52,743 bases of DNA from Streptomyces hydrogenans (GTDB lineage Bacteria; Actinomycetota; Actinomycetes; Streptomycetales; Streptomycetaceae). The position numbers and the translations under genes are program-made. Location: contig NZ_BNBS01000053.1 of assembly GCF_014656075.1 (NCBI RefSeq), forward strand, positions 1 to 52,743, read 5' to 3'. Shown piece by piece: positions 41,659-50,200 of this stretch. The notes beneath the pieces are model-generated. The model was given only the letters and a program-made list of their open reading frames with translations. It made no database searches and was not told the DNA's origin. Numbering within the stretch: position 1 is the first letter of the stretch; every line of letters begins with the position of its first letter.

Positions 41659-43512
41659 ATGCCCGAGCTGAGGTCCCGCACTGTCACCCACGGCCGCAAC
41701 ATGGCGGGCGCACGCGCCCTTATGCGCGCCTCCGGTGTACCGGGCGCGGACATCGGGCGGAAGCCGATCATCGCCGTGGCGAACTCGTTCACCGAGTTCG
41801 TCCCCGGCCACACCCACCTCCAGCCGGTCGGCCGGATCGTCTCCGAGGCCATCACCGCCGCCGGCGGCATCGCCCGCGAGTTCAACACGATCGCCGTCGA
41901 CGACGGCATCGCCATGGGCCACGGCGGCATGCTCTACAGCCTGCCCTCCCGCGACCTGATCGCGGACAGCGTGGAGTACATGGTCGAGGCCCACTGCGCC
42001 GACGCCCTGATCTGCATCTCCAACTGCGACAAGATCACCCCCGGCATGCTGATGGCCGCCCTGCGCCTCAACATCCCGACGGTCTTCGTCTCCGGCGGCC
42101 CGATGGAGGCCGGCCGTGCGGTCCTGGTGGACGGCACGGTCCGCACGCTGGACCTGGTCGACGCGATGTCCGACGCCGTGAACCCCGCGATCTCGGACGA
42201 GGACATGCTCCGGATCGAGGAGAACGCCTGTCCGACCTGCGGCTCCTGTTCCGGCATGTTCACCGCCAACTCGATGAACTGCCTGACCGAGGCCATCGGC
42301 CTCTCCCTCCCCGGAAACGGCTCGCTGCTCGCCACCCACACCGCGCGCAAGGGGCTGTACGAGGACGCGGCCCGCACGGTCGTCGACATCACCCGTCGGT
42401 ACTACGACGAGGACGACGCCTCCGTCCTGCCCCGCTCCATCGCCACCCGCGCGGCCTTCGAGAACGCCATGGCCCTCGACATCGCCATGGGCGGCTCGAC
42501 CAACACGATCCTCCACCTGCTCGCCGCCGCCCAGGAGGCCGAGGTCGACTACGGCCTGCCGGACATGGACGAGGTCTCGCGCCGGGTGCCCTGCCTGGCC
42601 AAGGTCGCCCCGAACGTCGCCAAGGACCGCACGTACTACATGGAGGACGTGCACCGGGCCGGCGGCATCCCGGCCATCCTCGGCGAGCTCTACCGCGCGG
42701 GCCTGCTCAACGAGGACGTCCACGCGGTCCACTCCCGCTCCATCAAGGAGTGGCTGGACGCCTGGGACGTCCGCGGCGGCGCCGCCTCCGAGGAGGCCGT
42801 CGAACTGTTCCACGCGGGCCCCGGCTGCGTCCGCTCCGCGACCGCCTTCTCCCAGTCGGAGCGCTGGGAGGCCCTCGACGTGGACGCGGCCGGCGGCTGC
42901 ATCCGCGACGCCGCGCACGCGTACTCGAAGGACGGCGGCCTGGCCGTCCTGCACGGCAACCTCGCCGTCGACGGCTGCGTCGTGAAGACCGCCGGCGTCG
43001 ACGAGTCCATCTGGACCTTCGAGGGCCCGGCCGTCGTCTGCGAGTCGCAGGACGAGGCCGTCCAGAAGATCCTCCTCAAGGAGGTCAAGGAGGGCGACGT
43101 CGTCGTCATCCGTTACGAGGGCCCCAAGGGCGGCCCCGGCATGCAGGAGATGCTCTACCCCACCTCGTACCTGAAGGGCCGCGGCCTGGGCAAGGCGTGC
43201 GCGCTGGTTACCGACGGCCGCTTCTCCGGCGGCACCTCGGGCCTCTCCATCGGCCACGCCTCCCCGGAGGCGGCCTCGGGCGGCACCATCGCCCTGGTCG
43301 AGGACGGCGACCGGATCCGCATCGACATCCCGAACCGCGCGATCGAGCTGCTCGTCGACGACGAGACCCTCGCCGCCCGCCGCGAGGCCCTCGGCGGCGT
43401 CTACGCGCCGAAGAACCGCGAGCGCAAGGTCTCCGCGGCCCTGCGCGCGTACGCGGCGATGGCGACGAGCGCCGACAAGGGTGCGGTCCGGGACGTGTCG
43501 AAGCTCGGCTGA
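41659..43512 (+). CDS. ilvD: Dihydroxy-acid dehydratase
   Basis: An Fe-S enzyme of branched-chain amino-acid and pantothenate precursor synthesis, converting 2,3-dihydroxy-isovalerate to 2-ketoisovalerate. The 617 residues include NCDKITPG with C123, CPTCGSCSGMF with C191, C194 and C197, the KPIIAVANSFTEFVPGH start and GRFSGGTSGLSIGHASPEAA near the C-terminus. A GAGGAGCGAG ribosome binding site precedes the ATG. Not linked to other ilv genes here. Its product feeds the pantothenate pathway of the 8-14 kb operon. A GC-rich hairpin follows. Confidence 0.97.
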   Translation: MPELRSRTVTHGRNMAGARALMRASGVPGADIGRKPIIAVANSFTEFVPGHTHLQPVGRIVSEAITAAGGIAREFNTIAVDDGIAMGHGGMLYSLPSRDLIADSVEYMVEAHCADALICISNCDKITPGMLMAALRLNIPTVFVSGGPMEAGRAVLVDGTVRTLDLVDAMSDAVNPAISDEDMLRIEENACPTCGSCSGMFTANSMNCLTEAIGLSLPGNGSLLATHTARKGLYEDAARTVVDITRRYYDEDDASVLPRSIATRAAFENAMALDIAMGGSTNTILHLLAAAQEAEVDYGLPDMDEVSRRVPCLAKVAPNVAKDRTYYMEDVHRAGGIPAILGELYRAGLLNEDVHAVHSRSIKEWLDAWDVRGGAASEEAVELFHAGPGCVRSATAFSQSERWEALDVDAAGGCIRDAAHAYSKDGGLAVLHGNLAVDGCVVKTAGVDESIWTFEGPAVVCESQDEAVQKILLKEVKEGDVVVIRYEGPKGGPGMQEMLYPTSYLKGRGLGKACALVTDGRFSGGTSGLSIGHASPEAASGGTIALVEDGDRIRIDIPNRAIELLVDDETLAARREALGGVYAPKNRERKVSAALRAYAAMATSADKGAVRDVSKLG

Positions 43513-43540
43513 CACCGGAGCCGTCACCCACTTCTCCACA

Positions 43541-43578
43541 CGCGCGGGGAGAGGGCCGAAAAGCCCTCTCCCCGCGCG
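43541..43578. terminator. Terminator hairpin after ilvD
   Basis: A 16-bp stem CGCGCGGGGAGAGGGC (43541-43556) pairs with 43563-43578 around the CGAAAA loop. It is followed by a (GT)n run rather than U's. Confidence 0.85.
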
Positions 43579-43718
43579 CGCGTGTGTGTGTGCTCCCGCG
43601 CCGCCGACGCCGCGTCGGCCGGGGCGGCACGACCGAGAAGGGGCGCCCCGCACGTACGCCTACGCCTGCGTCGGTGCCCGGGACCTCCGCGGCCGAGGCC
43701 CGCGCCCCGCCCCGCCCG

Positions 43719-45977
43719 CTACCAGGACTCCGCCACGCGCGCGTCCACCGCGAGGACCGAGCCGTCCGGAGCCGTGCCGAACACCCGGTTCGCGGCGACC
43801 ATCGGCGCCGGCACCCGCGTCGCGTACCCGAGCCGCCCGTCCGGCAGCCGCGGGCGGGTCTGCCCGACGACCGCGCCGCGCGCGGTGTCCACGGCGAACA
43901 GCCGCCCGTCCGCCGCGGAGAGGTACAGCCGGTCGTCGGGGCCGAGGACCGGCGCCGAGACGTTCGAGGCGCCCGTCTGCAGGTCCCACAGCCGCGCGCC
44001 CTTCTCCGCCGCCGTGTCCACGGCGAGCAGCCGCCCGTCCAGGGAGAGCAGGTACGCCACCGAGCCGCGCACGGCGACGCCGCCGACCTGCATCCGCTCC
44101 TGGAGCTCGACCCGGCGCTCCGAGCCGGTGTCCGGCCCGCTCCCCGGGTCGTCGGGATCGCCCGGCGCGAGCAGCACCAGCGCGTCGACCAGGTCCCCCT
44201 GGTAGCGCGAGGCGAGGACCAGCGTCCCGTCGCCGGTGCGGCCGACCGGCGCGGCGTCCCCGGTCACCACCCGGCTCCACACGACCTCGCCGGTCGCGGG
44301 CAGGACGGCCCCGATCCGGCTGCTCCGCCCGTCGGCCGCCGTCTCGGAGACGGCGACCAGCCCGGTCGGGGCGTCGTACGCGCCGAGCACCGGCGCGTCG
44401 AACCCGGCCGGCCGGCGGGCCCACCGCTCGGCACCGGTCCGCGCGTCGATCCCCCGGAGCGCGCCGCGGCCGTCGGAGAACACCACCACCGCGCCCGCCG
44501 GGCGGTACGTCTCGGGCACGTCGGCGCGCGCGGTCCAGCCGGGCGTCCCGTCCCCGGCGGCGTACGCGCGCAGCGGACCGGGTCGCGGCGCGGCCCCGAC
44601 CAGCGGCTCCGCCCCGCCGGCCAGCCGCACGGGGGCGTCCGGCGGCTCCTGGCCGACCGGCGCGGTCCGCTTCCACAGCACCTCGCCGGTCATCGGGTCG
44701 AGGCGGGCGAGCGCCACGCCCCGGGCCGAGCAGTAGAGGGCGCCGGCCTCGTGCAGGCAGGCGGGCGCGGCGGGGTCGCCGTCCTCCTGGAGCCGCACGT
44801 GCCAGCCGTCGAAGGAGGTCGCCACCTCGGCCGGGTGGGCGGGGGCCTCGGCCGCGGGCCGGGCCGGCGGCCGCAGCGCCGCGTACGTCCCGGCCCCGGC
44901 GAGGACGAGCACGACCGCGGCCGAGACCGTCAGGCGCGGGGCGAGCAGGGAGCGCCGCCGGCGCGCGGGCGGCGGGGGCGCGACACCCCGCGTCGCGGTG
45001 TCCCCGGAGCCGGAGCCGGACGCGAAGCCGGGACCGAAACCGTGACCGGAGCCCTGGCCGAAGCCGTCGGTACGCCCCTCCGGCGACGCGAACGGGTCCA
45101 CGGGCAGCGAGGGCCGCCGCCGCTGGGACGGTATGAACGCCTCGGCCTCGTACGAGGGCGGGAGCAGGGCCGTCATGATCTCGGCCGGCGTGGGCCGGTC
45201 GGCCGGCTCCTTCGACAGACAGCGCGCGACCAGCGGCGCGAGCTCCGCGGGCACCCCGGTGAGGTCCGGCTCGTCGTGGACCACCTGGTAGGCCACGATG
45301 TAGGGGCTGTCCGAGTCGAAGGGTCCGTGCCCGGTCGCCGCGTGCACCAGGACCGAGCCGAGCGCGAAGACGTCGGCGGCCGGCCCCACCTCGCGCGGCC
45401 GCTGGAACTGCTCGGGCGCCATGAACGGCGGCGAGCCGATCAGCTTCCCGGTCTCCGTGTGCAGGTCGCTGTCGACCGGCCGCGAGATCCCGAAGTCGAT
45501 GACCTTGGGCCCCGAGTCGGTGAGGAGCACGTTGCTCGGCTTGAGGTCCCGGTGCACCACCCCGGCGCGGTGGATGTCGCGCAGCGCCTCGGCGAGCCCG
45601 GCGGTGAGCCGGCGCAGCTCGGCGGGGGAGAGCGGCCCGCGCTGGCGGACCTGGTCCGCGAGGGTGGGGCCGGGGACGTAGAGGGTGGCCATCCAGGGGC
45701 GCTCGGCGGCCGGGTCGGCGTCCACGACGGGAGCGGTGAAGGCGCCGCTCACCCGGCGGGCGGCCGCGACCTCCTGCCGGAACCGCGCCCGGAAGTCGGG
45801 ATCCTCCGCGTAGCGGGCGTGCACCACCTTCACGGCGAGCCGCAGCCCGGAGGGCGAGGAGGCCAGGTGGACGACGCCCATGCCGCCCGCGCCGAGCACC
45901 GCCTGCAGCCGGTACTCCCCGGCGTACTCGGGACCCCCGGCGTCCCTGTCGGCGTTGGTGCTGCTCAACGGCGGCAT
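43719..45977 (-). CDS. Ser/Thr protein kinase with extracellular PQQ-type beta-propeller
   Basis: This 752-residue membrane kinase has an N-terminal eukaryotic-like kinase domain with the glycine loop LGAGGMGVVHLAS, Lys50 (AVKVV), HRD at 142-144 (VVHRDLKPSNVLL) and DFG at 161-163. A Pro/Gly-rich linker and one TM segment (PRLTVSAAVVLVLAGAGTYAAL) follow. The extracellular part contains several WD-like PQQ blades (TGEVLWKRTAPV, RGALRGIDARTGAERWARR, DDRLYLSAADGRLFAVDTARG), so it probably senses an outside signal. The ATG with GGGGGTGGGAG was preferred over a GTG 33 nt upstream. Substrates are unknown; it is divergent from the SH3 gene. Confidence 0.9.
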   Translation of the reverse strand: MPPLSSTNADRDAGGPEYAGEYRLQAVLGAGGMGVVHLASSPSGLRLAVKVVHARYAEDPDFRARFRQEVAAARRVSGAFTAPVVDADPAAERPWMATLYVPGPTLADQVRQRGPLSPAELRRLTAGLAEALRDIHRAGVVHRDLKPSNVLLTDSGPKVIDFGISRPVDSDLHTETGKLIGSPPFMAPEQFQRPREVGPAADVFALGSVLVHAATGHGPFDSDSPYIVAYQVVHDEPDLTGVPAELAPLVARCLSKEPADRPTPAEIMTALLPPSYEAEAFIPSQRRRPSLPVDPFASPEGRTDGFGQGSGHGFGPGFASGSGSGDTATRGVAPPPPARRRRSLLAPRLTVSAAVVLVLAGAGTYAALRPPARPAAEAPAHPAEVATSFDGWHVRLQEDGDPAAPACLHEAGALYCSARGVALARLDPMTGEVLWKRTAPVGQEPPDAPVRLAGGAEPLVGAAPRPGPLRAYAAGDGTPGWTARADVPETYRPAGAVVVFSDGRGALRGIDARTGAERWARRPAGFDAPVLGAYDAPTGLVAVSETAADGRSSRIGAVLPATGEVVWSRVVTGDAAPVGRTGDGTLVLASRYQGDLVDALVLLAPGDPDDPGSGPDTGSERRVELQERMQVGGVAVRGSVAYLLSLDGRLLAVDTAAEKGARLWDLQTGASNVSAPVLGPDDRLYLSAADGRLFAVDTARGAVVGQTRPRLPDGRLGYATRVPAPMVAANRVFGTAPDGSVLAVDARVAESW

Positions 45978-46115
45978 CTCCCACCCCCGTGTGGTTCCGC
46001 GTCCGTCCACGCGCGCGTGCGCGACGCGACGGAGCCTAGTCGATGGGGTCCGCGATGTCGGAGGAGCTTGCTAGCCTGCGCGCGTCGCACAGAGTGAAAC
46101 CAGGGGGAGAACATC

Positions 46116-46370
46116 ATGGCGGTGAAGTACTACCCGGTCGCGCCGGGCTACCGGCTGAACGTCCGGTCCGGTCCGAGCACCCAGTACCCGGTGGTCCGGG
46201 TGCTCTCCGAGGGCGTGACCGTCCCGATCCACTGCCAGAAGCCGGGCGAGTGGGTCTCCGGCCCGTACGGCACCACCCGCATCTGGGACAGCATCGCCCC
46301 GGGCCAGTACGTCTCCGACGCGTACGTGAGGACCGGAAGCGACGACTACGTCGCGCCGCGCTGCGCCTGA
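46116..46370 (+). CDS. Small bacterial SH3-domain protein (84 aa)
   Basis: An 84-residue protein made almost wholly of one bacterial SH3 domain: YYPVAPGYRLNVRSGPSTQYPVVRVLSEGVTVPIHCQKPGEWVSGPYGTTRIWDSIAPGQYVSDAYVRTG. There is no signal peptide in the annotated frame, which is odd since SH3b domains usually bind peptidoglycan outside. The two Cys (in IHCQ and PRCA) could form a disulfide. GGGGGAG precedes the ATG. It is divergent from the PQQ kinase, whose extracellular propeller could act in the same pathway (speculative). Confidence 0.88.
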   Translation: MAVKYYPVAPGYRLNVRSGPSTQYPVVRVLSEGVTVPIHCQKPGEWVSGPYGTTRIWDSIAPGQYVSDAYVRTGSDDYVAPRCA

Positions 46371-46419
46371 GGACCTTCGCCTCGGCCGTCCGGGCGCCGC
46401 TCCGGGGATAATCGACCTC

Positions 46420-46926
46420 GTGAGCGAGGACAAGCAGAACCCCGGAAGCGGCACGAGCGGACCCCAGCCCGAGGAGATCCGTTTCTTCGGGACGACCTGG
46501 GTCGACCACAGCGCCCACTACGGACCGCGGCGCGCCGGCCTCGCCGCCGGCGCGCTCCTCGTGGCCGTCGCGGGTGCCTTCGTCCTGCGCTTCGCCTACC
46601 AGGGGCTCCAGGTCGCGGCGGTGGGCGGCATCGTGAACACGCTGGTGATCCTGATGTTCGCGATCTGCTCGGCCATCGCCTTCACCAAGACCTGGGAGGG
46701 CTTCGGCCGCCGCCCCGCCGACCCGGCCCGCGAGGACTCCCTCAAGAGCCTGAAGGCGATCGGCTTCATCGGCGTGCTCCTCGCCTACGCCCTCCGCTGC
46801 CTCGTGGAGGCCCCCGGCGAGAAGCTCCGCCGCGCCGAGTACGAGACGGCCCGCGCCCGCTTCGAGAAGCGCCGCGGCGCCCGCACCGGCAACCCCGCCG
46901 CCCGCAAGAAGCCCAAGCGCCCGTAA
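46420..46926 (+). CDS. Membrane protein of unknown function (168 aa)
   Basis: A 168-residue protein with a Pro/Gly-rich N-terminus, then EIRFFGTTWVDHSAHYGPRRAGL, two or three TM segments (AALLVAVAGAFVLRF region, VNTLVILMFAICSAIAF and GFIGVLLAYALRCL), and a basic C-terminus. The family is not recognised; similar small proteins occur near this place in other Streptomyces. GATAAT (46407-46412) ends 7 nt before the GTG start, so a leaderless transcript is likely. A strong terminator follows. Confidence 0.78.
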   Translation: MSEDKQNPGSGTSGPQPEEIRFFGTTWVDHSAHYGPRRAGLAAGALLVAVAGAFVLRFAYQGLQVAAVGGIVNTLVILMFAICSAIAFTKTWEGFGRRPADPAREDSLKSLKAIGFIGVLLAYALRCLVEAPGEKLRRAEYETARARFEKRRGARTGNPAARKKPKRP

Positions 46927-46956
46927 GAAGCCGGAGCGCGCACGGCGCCGGCCACC

Positions 46957-46992
46957 GAGAAGCCCCCGCGGTCCTTGACGCGGGGGCTTCTC
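46957..46992. terminator. Terminator that also holds the ABC transporter -35 box
   Basis: A 14-bp perfect stem GAGAAGCCCCCGCG (46957-46970) pairs with 46979-46992 around an 8-nt loop. The loop and right arm contain TTGACG (46975-46980), which is 18 nt before CAGTAT (46999-47004), the likely -10 box of the next gene. Confidence 0.85.
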
Positions 46993-47002
46993 CGTCCCCA
47001 GT

Positions 47003-47020
47003 ATTCATCACATGATGAAT
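47003..47020. promoter_or_regulatory. 18-bp palindrome over the ABC transporter start codon
   Basis: ATTCATCACATGATGAAT has perfect 8-bp arms around a CA centre. It covers the end of the -10 box, the predicted transcription start and the ATG at 47012. This is the layout of a repressor operator. No regulator gene is adjacent. Confidence 0.65.
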
Positions 47021-47884
47021 TATTCCGACGGCGATCCCGAAGGGCCCGGCGATCCCGAAGGGCCCGGCGACCCCGAAGGGCCCGGTGCCCACGGCGACCC
47101 CGAACCCCCCGACTCCGACCCCGACCCCGCGATCACCGTCCGCGCCCTCACCACCGTCCGCGGCGGCCGCACCGTCCTGCGCGGCCTCGACCTCACCGTC
47201 CCCGCCGGCCGCGTCACCGGCCTCCTCGGCCCCTCCGGCTGCGGCAAGACCACCCTCATTCGCACGATCGTCGGCACCCAGGCCCAGGTCACCGGCACCC
47301 TCACCGTGCTCGGCCGGCCCGCCGGGCACCCGAGCCTCCGCCCCCGCATCGGCTACGTCACCCAGGCCCCCTCCGTCTACGACGACCTCACCGTCCGGCA
47401 GAACCTCGACTACTTCGCCGCCGTGCTCCTCCCCGGCCGCACCCACCGCCCCGCCCGCGCCGCCGCCGTCGACGGCGCCCTCACCGACGTCGACCTCCGC
47501 GACCACGCCGACGCCCTCGCCGGACGCCTCTCCGGCGGCCAGCGCAGCCGCGTCTCCCTCGCCGTCGCCCTCCTCGGCAGCCCCGACCTGCTCGTCCTCG
47601 ACGAGCCGACCGTCGGCCTCGACCCCGTCCTCCGCCGCGACCTGTGGGACCTCTTCCACCGCCTCGCCGCGGACCGGGGCACCACCCTGCTCGTCTCCTC
47701 CCACGTCATGGACGAGGCCGAGCGCTGCCACCGCCTCCTCCTCATGCGCGAGGGCGAGATCCTCGCCGAAGGCAGCCCCGACGACCTCCGCCGGCGGAGC
47801 GGCACCCCCACCGTCGAGGAGGCGTTCCTCCACCTCGTCGACACCGCCGCCGCCCGCGCCGCCCACGAGGAGCCCCGCCCATGA
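47012..47884 (+). CDS. ABC transporter ATP-binding protein (drug-export type)
   Basis: The 290-residue ATPase has Walker A GPSGCGKTT (73-81), the signature LSGGQRSR (about 172), Walker B LLVLDEPTVGLD and the switch His (SHVMDEAE). It is of the DrrA/CcmA type that pairs with ABC-2 permeases. The N-terminus contains three 18-bp tandem copies encoding GDPEGP, an unusual disordered acidic extension. ATGs at 47012 and 47015 both lie within the palindrome. Its stop overlaps the permease start by 4 nt. Confidence 0.93.
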   Translation: MMNYSDGDPEGPGDPEGPGDPEGPGAHGDPEPPDSDPDPAITVRALTTVRGGRTVLRGLDLTVPAGRVTGLLGPSGCGKTTLIRTIVGTQAQVTGTLTVLGRPAGHPSLRPRIGYVTQAPSVYDDLTVRQNLDYFAAVLLPGRTHRPARAAAVDGALTDVDLRDHADALAGRLSGGQRSRVSLAVALLGSPDLLVLDEPTVGLDPVLRRDLWDLFHRLAADRGTTLLVSSHVMDEAERCHRLLLMREGEILAEGSPDDLRRRSGTPTVEEAFLHLVDTAAARAAHEEPRP

Positions 47885-48618
47885 CCCCCGCACGCACCCT
47901 CGCCACGGCCGCCCGCGTCCTGCGCCAGCTGCGCCACGACCCCCGCTCCATCGCGCTGATGCTCCTCGTCCCCTGCGCGATGCTCTTCCTGCTCCGCTAC
48001 GTCTTCGACGGCAGCCCCGGCACCTTCGACACCATCGGCGCCTCGCTGCTCGGGATCTTCCCCCTCATCACCATGTTCCTGGTGACCTCCATCGCCACCC
48101 TGCGCGAACGCACCTCCGGCACCCTCGAACGCCTCCTCGCCATGCCCCTGGGCAAGGCCGACCTCATCGCCGGGTACGCCCTCGCCTTCGGCCTCGTCGC
48201 CGTCGTCCAGTCGGTCCTCGCCACCGGCCTCGCCGTCTGGTTCCTCGGCCTCGACGTCGTCGGCTCCCCCTGGCTCCTCCTCCTGGTGGCCCTCCTCGAC
48301 GCCCTCCTCGGCACCGCCCTCGGCCTCTTCGTCTCCGCCTTCGCGGCCTCCGAGTTCCAGGCCGTCCAGTTCATGCCGGCGGTGATCTTCCCCCAGCTGC
48401 TCCTCTGCGGCCTCTTCACCCCGCGCGACAAGATGGCCCCCGCCCTCGAAGCGATCTCGAACGTCCTGCCCATGTCGTACGCCGTCGACGGCATGAACGA
48501 GGTCCTCCGCCACCCCGACGTCACCACCGCCTTCGTCCGCGACGCCCTCGTCGTGGCGGGCTGCGCCGTCCTCGTCCTCGCCCTCGGCGCCGCCACCCTC
48601 CGCCGCCGCACCGCGTGA
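47881..48618 (+). CDS. ABC-2 type export permease
   Basis: The 245-residue membrane subunit has about six TM helices (LMLLVPCAMLFLLRYVFDG; FPLITMFLVTSIATL; LVAVVQSVLATGLAVWFLGL; LLLLVALLDALLGTALGLFVSAFA; QFMPAVIFPQLLLCGLF; VVAGCAVLVLALGAATL). The DrrB-like element ATLRERTSGTLERLLAMPLGKADLIAGYALAFG is present. The ATG overlaps the ATPase stop (ATGA), so the pair forms one operon. The transported substrate is unknown. 82 bp separate it from proC. Confidence 0.93.
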   Translation: MTPARTLATAARVLRQLRHDPRSIALMLLVPCAMLFLLRYVFDGSPGTFDTIGASLLGIFPLITMFLVTSIATLRERTSGTLERLLAMPLGKADLIAGYALAFGLVAVVQSVLATGLAVWFLGLDVVGSPWLLLLVALLDALLGTALGLFVSAFAASEFQAVQFMPAVIFPQLLLCGLFTPRDKMAPALEAISNVLPMSYAVDGMNEVLRHPDVTTAFVRDALVVAGCAVLVLALGAATLRRRTA

Positions 48619-48703
48619 CCGACCCTCGGACACCCCGCGCACCGGCCGCCCCGCCGGTGCGAGGATGACGACACATACCCCCTCCGGCGAGGTGAACAGA
48701 GCC

Positions 48704-49513
48704 ATGACCCAGACCGTCGCAGTCCTCGGCACCGGCAAGATCGGTGAAGCGCTCCTCAGCGGCATGATCCGAGCCGGCTGGCGCCCCGCGCACCTCCTGG
48801 TCACCACCCGCCGCGGCGAGCGCGCCGAGGAGCTCCGCGACCGCTACGGCGTCGAGACGGTCACCAACGCCGAGGCCGCCAAGCGCGCCGACACCCTCAT
48901 CCTGGCCGTCAAGCCCCAGGACATGGGCCGCCTCCTCGACGAGCTCGGCCCCCACGTGGCCACCGACCGCCTCGTCATCAGCGCCGCCGCCGGCATCCCC
49001 ACCTCCTTCATCGAGGAGCGGCTCAGCCCCGGCACCCCCGTCGTCCGCGTCATGCCGAACACCCCCGTCCTCGTCGACGAGGGCATGTCCGTGATCTCCG
49101 GCGGCAGCCACGCCACCCCCGAGCACCTCGCCCACACCGAGGAGATCTTCGGCGGCGTCGGCAAGACCCTCCGCGTCCCCGAGTCCCAGCAGGACGCCGC
49201 CACCGCCCTCTCCGGCTCCGGCCCCGCGTACTTCTACTTCCTCGTCGAGGCCATGACCGACGCCGGCATCCTCCTCGGCCTGCCCCGCGCCCAGGCCCAC
49301 GACCTCATCGTCCAGGCCGCCATCGGCGCCGCGGTGATGCTCCGCGACAGCGGCGAGCACCCCGTCAAGCTCCGCGAGGCCGTCACCTCCCCCGCCGGCA
49401 CCACCATCAGCGCCATCCGCGAGCTGGAGAACCACGGCGTCCGCGCCGCCCTGATCGCCGCCCTGGAGGCCGCCCGCGACCGCAGCCGCGAGCTCGCCTC
49501 CGGCAACGGCTGA
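48704..49513 (+). CDS. proC: Pyrroline-5-carboxylate reductase
   Basis: The last enzyme of proline synthesis, NAD(P)H-dependent. The 269 residues begin MTQTVAVLGTGKIGEALLSGMIRAGW (GxGxxG Rossmann motif) and contain LAVKPQDM, SAAAGIPTSFIEERL, VVRVMPNTPVLVDEGMSV and the family signature around SGSGPAYFYFLVEAMTDAGILLGLPR, followed by the C-terminal dimer domain (REAVTSPAGTTISAIRELENHGVRAALIAALEAA). The ATG at 48704 was chosen over an in-frame ATG 39 nt upstream on family alignment. It converges with the hydrolase gene by 3 bp. Confidence 0.96.
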   Translation: MTQTVAVLGTGKIGEALLSGMIRAGWRPAHLLVTTRRGERAEELRDRYGVETVTNAEAAKRADTLILAVKPQDMGRLLDELGPHVATDRLVISAAAGIPTSFIEERLSPGTPVVRVMPNTPVLVDEGMSVISGGSHATPEHLAHTEEIFGGVGKTLRVPESQQDAATALSGSGPAYFYFLVEAMTDAGILLGLPRAQAHDLIVQAAIGAAVMLRDSGEHPVKLREAVTSPAGTTISAIRELENHGVRAALIAALEAARDRSRELASGNG

Positions 49514-49516
49514 CCC

Positions 49517-50125
49517 CTACCCGGCCGTGCCCTTCAGCACGTCCTCCGTGGTCACGACCCGGGCGAACCGCCCGCCGTGCAGCGACACCGCCGTCGCCCG
49601 GGTCAGCTCCTCCGCCGTCCGCGACCAGCCGAACGGCCCCGCCAGGTCGAAGGTGTGCATCGCGTCCAGCGGGAACAGCACGTCGTAGCCGAGGTTCCCG
49701 CCCATCCGGGCCGTCGTCTCGTTGCACATGTTCGTCTGGATCCCGACGATCACGAGCTGACCACGGCGTCCGTCAGCGGCTCCGCCGCGGGCCGCCCCCC
49801 GCAGCCAGGCGTCCAGGTCCGGCTCCCCGTAGAAGGCGGAGTTCACCGTCTTCGTCACCAGCACCTCCGGCCCCGCCCCCGTGCCCCGCCGCTCCTCGAC
49901 GAAGTCCTTGAAGGCGTTGCCCTCGGTGCCCGGCGCCAGCGGCGACCCCGCCTGCCGCGAGTCGTGCCGTACGAAGACCACCGGCCGGCCCGTCTCCTGC
50001 CACCGGTCGATCAGCGCGGCCATGTTCTTCTCCGCCTCCGGGTTGTCCCGGCGACCCCAGTACGCGGAGTCGAAGCCCTTCTGGACGTCGACGACGATCA
50101 GCGCTGCGTTCTCCTCGATCTCCAT
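49517..50125 (-). CDS. Isochorismatase-family cysteine hydrolase
   Basis: The 202-residue alpha/beta hydrolase of the isochorismatase/nicotinamidase superfamily carries the presumed catalytic triad Asp13 (ALIVVDVQKGF), Lys92 (LVTKTVNSAFYG) and Cys134 (GIQTNMCNETTARMGG). The substrate is not evident; family members hydrolyse amides such as nicotinamide or isochorismate. It is divergent from the GlxA-type AraC regulator at 50201 over 75 bp, a layout that suggests this hydrolase is its target. The start is at the ATG of MEIEENAALIVV. Confidence 0.9.
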   Translation of the reverse strand: MEIEENAALIVVDVQKGFDSAYWGRRDNPEAEKNMAALIDRWQETGRPVVFVRHDSRQAGSPLAPGTEGNAFKDFVEERRGTGAGPEVLVTKTVNSAFYGEPDLDAWLRGAARGGAADGRRGQLVIVGIQTNMCNETTARMGGNLGYDVLFPLDAMHTFDLAGPFGWSRTAEELTRATAVSLHGGRFARVVTTEDVLKGTAG

Positions 50126-50200
50126 GACCACGATCCTGCCGGGCACCGCCCACCCGCCCCAGAGGCGCAGAAGCCAGCGATCGATGCTTTACTGCCAGTC

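Noticed and set aside
43575..43592. Alternating CG/GT run as a mobile-element boundary
   Set aside because: It follows directly from the terminator stem of ilvD and has no matching copy or target duplication.
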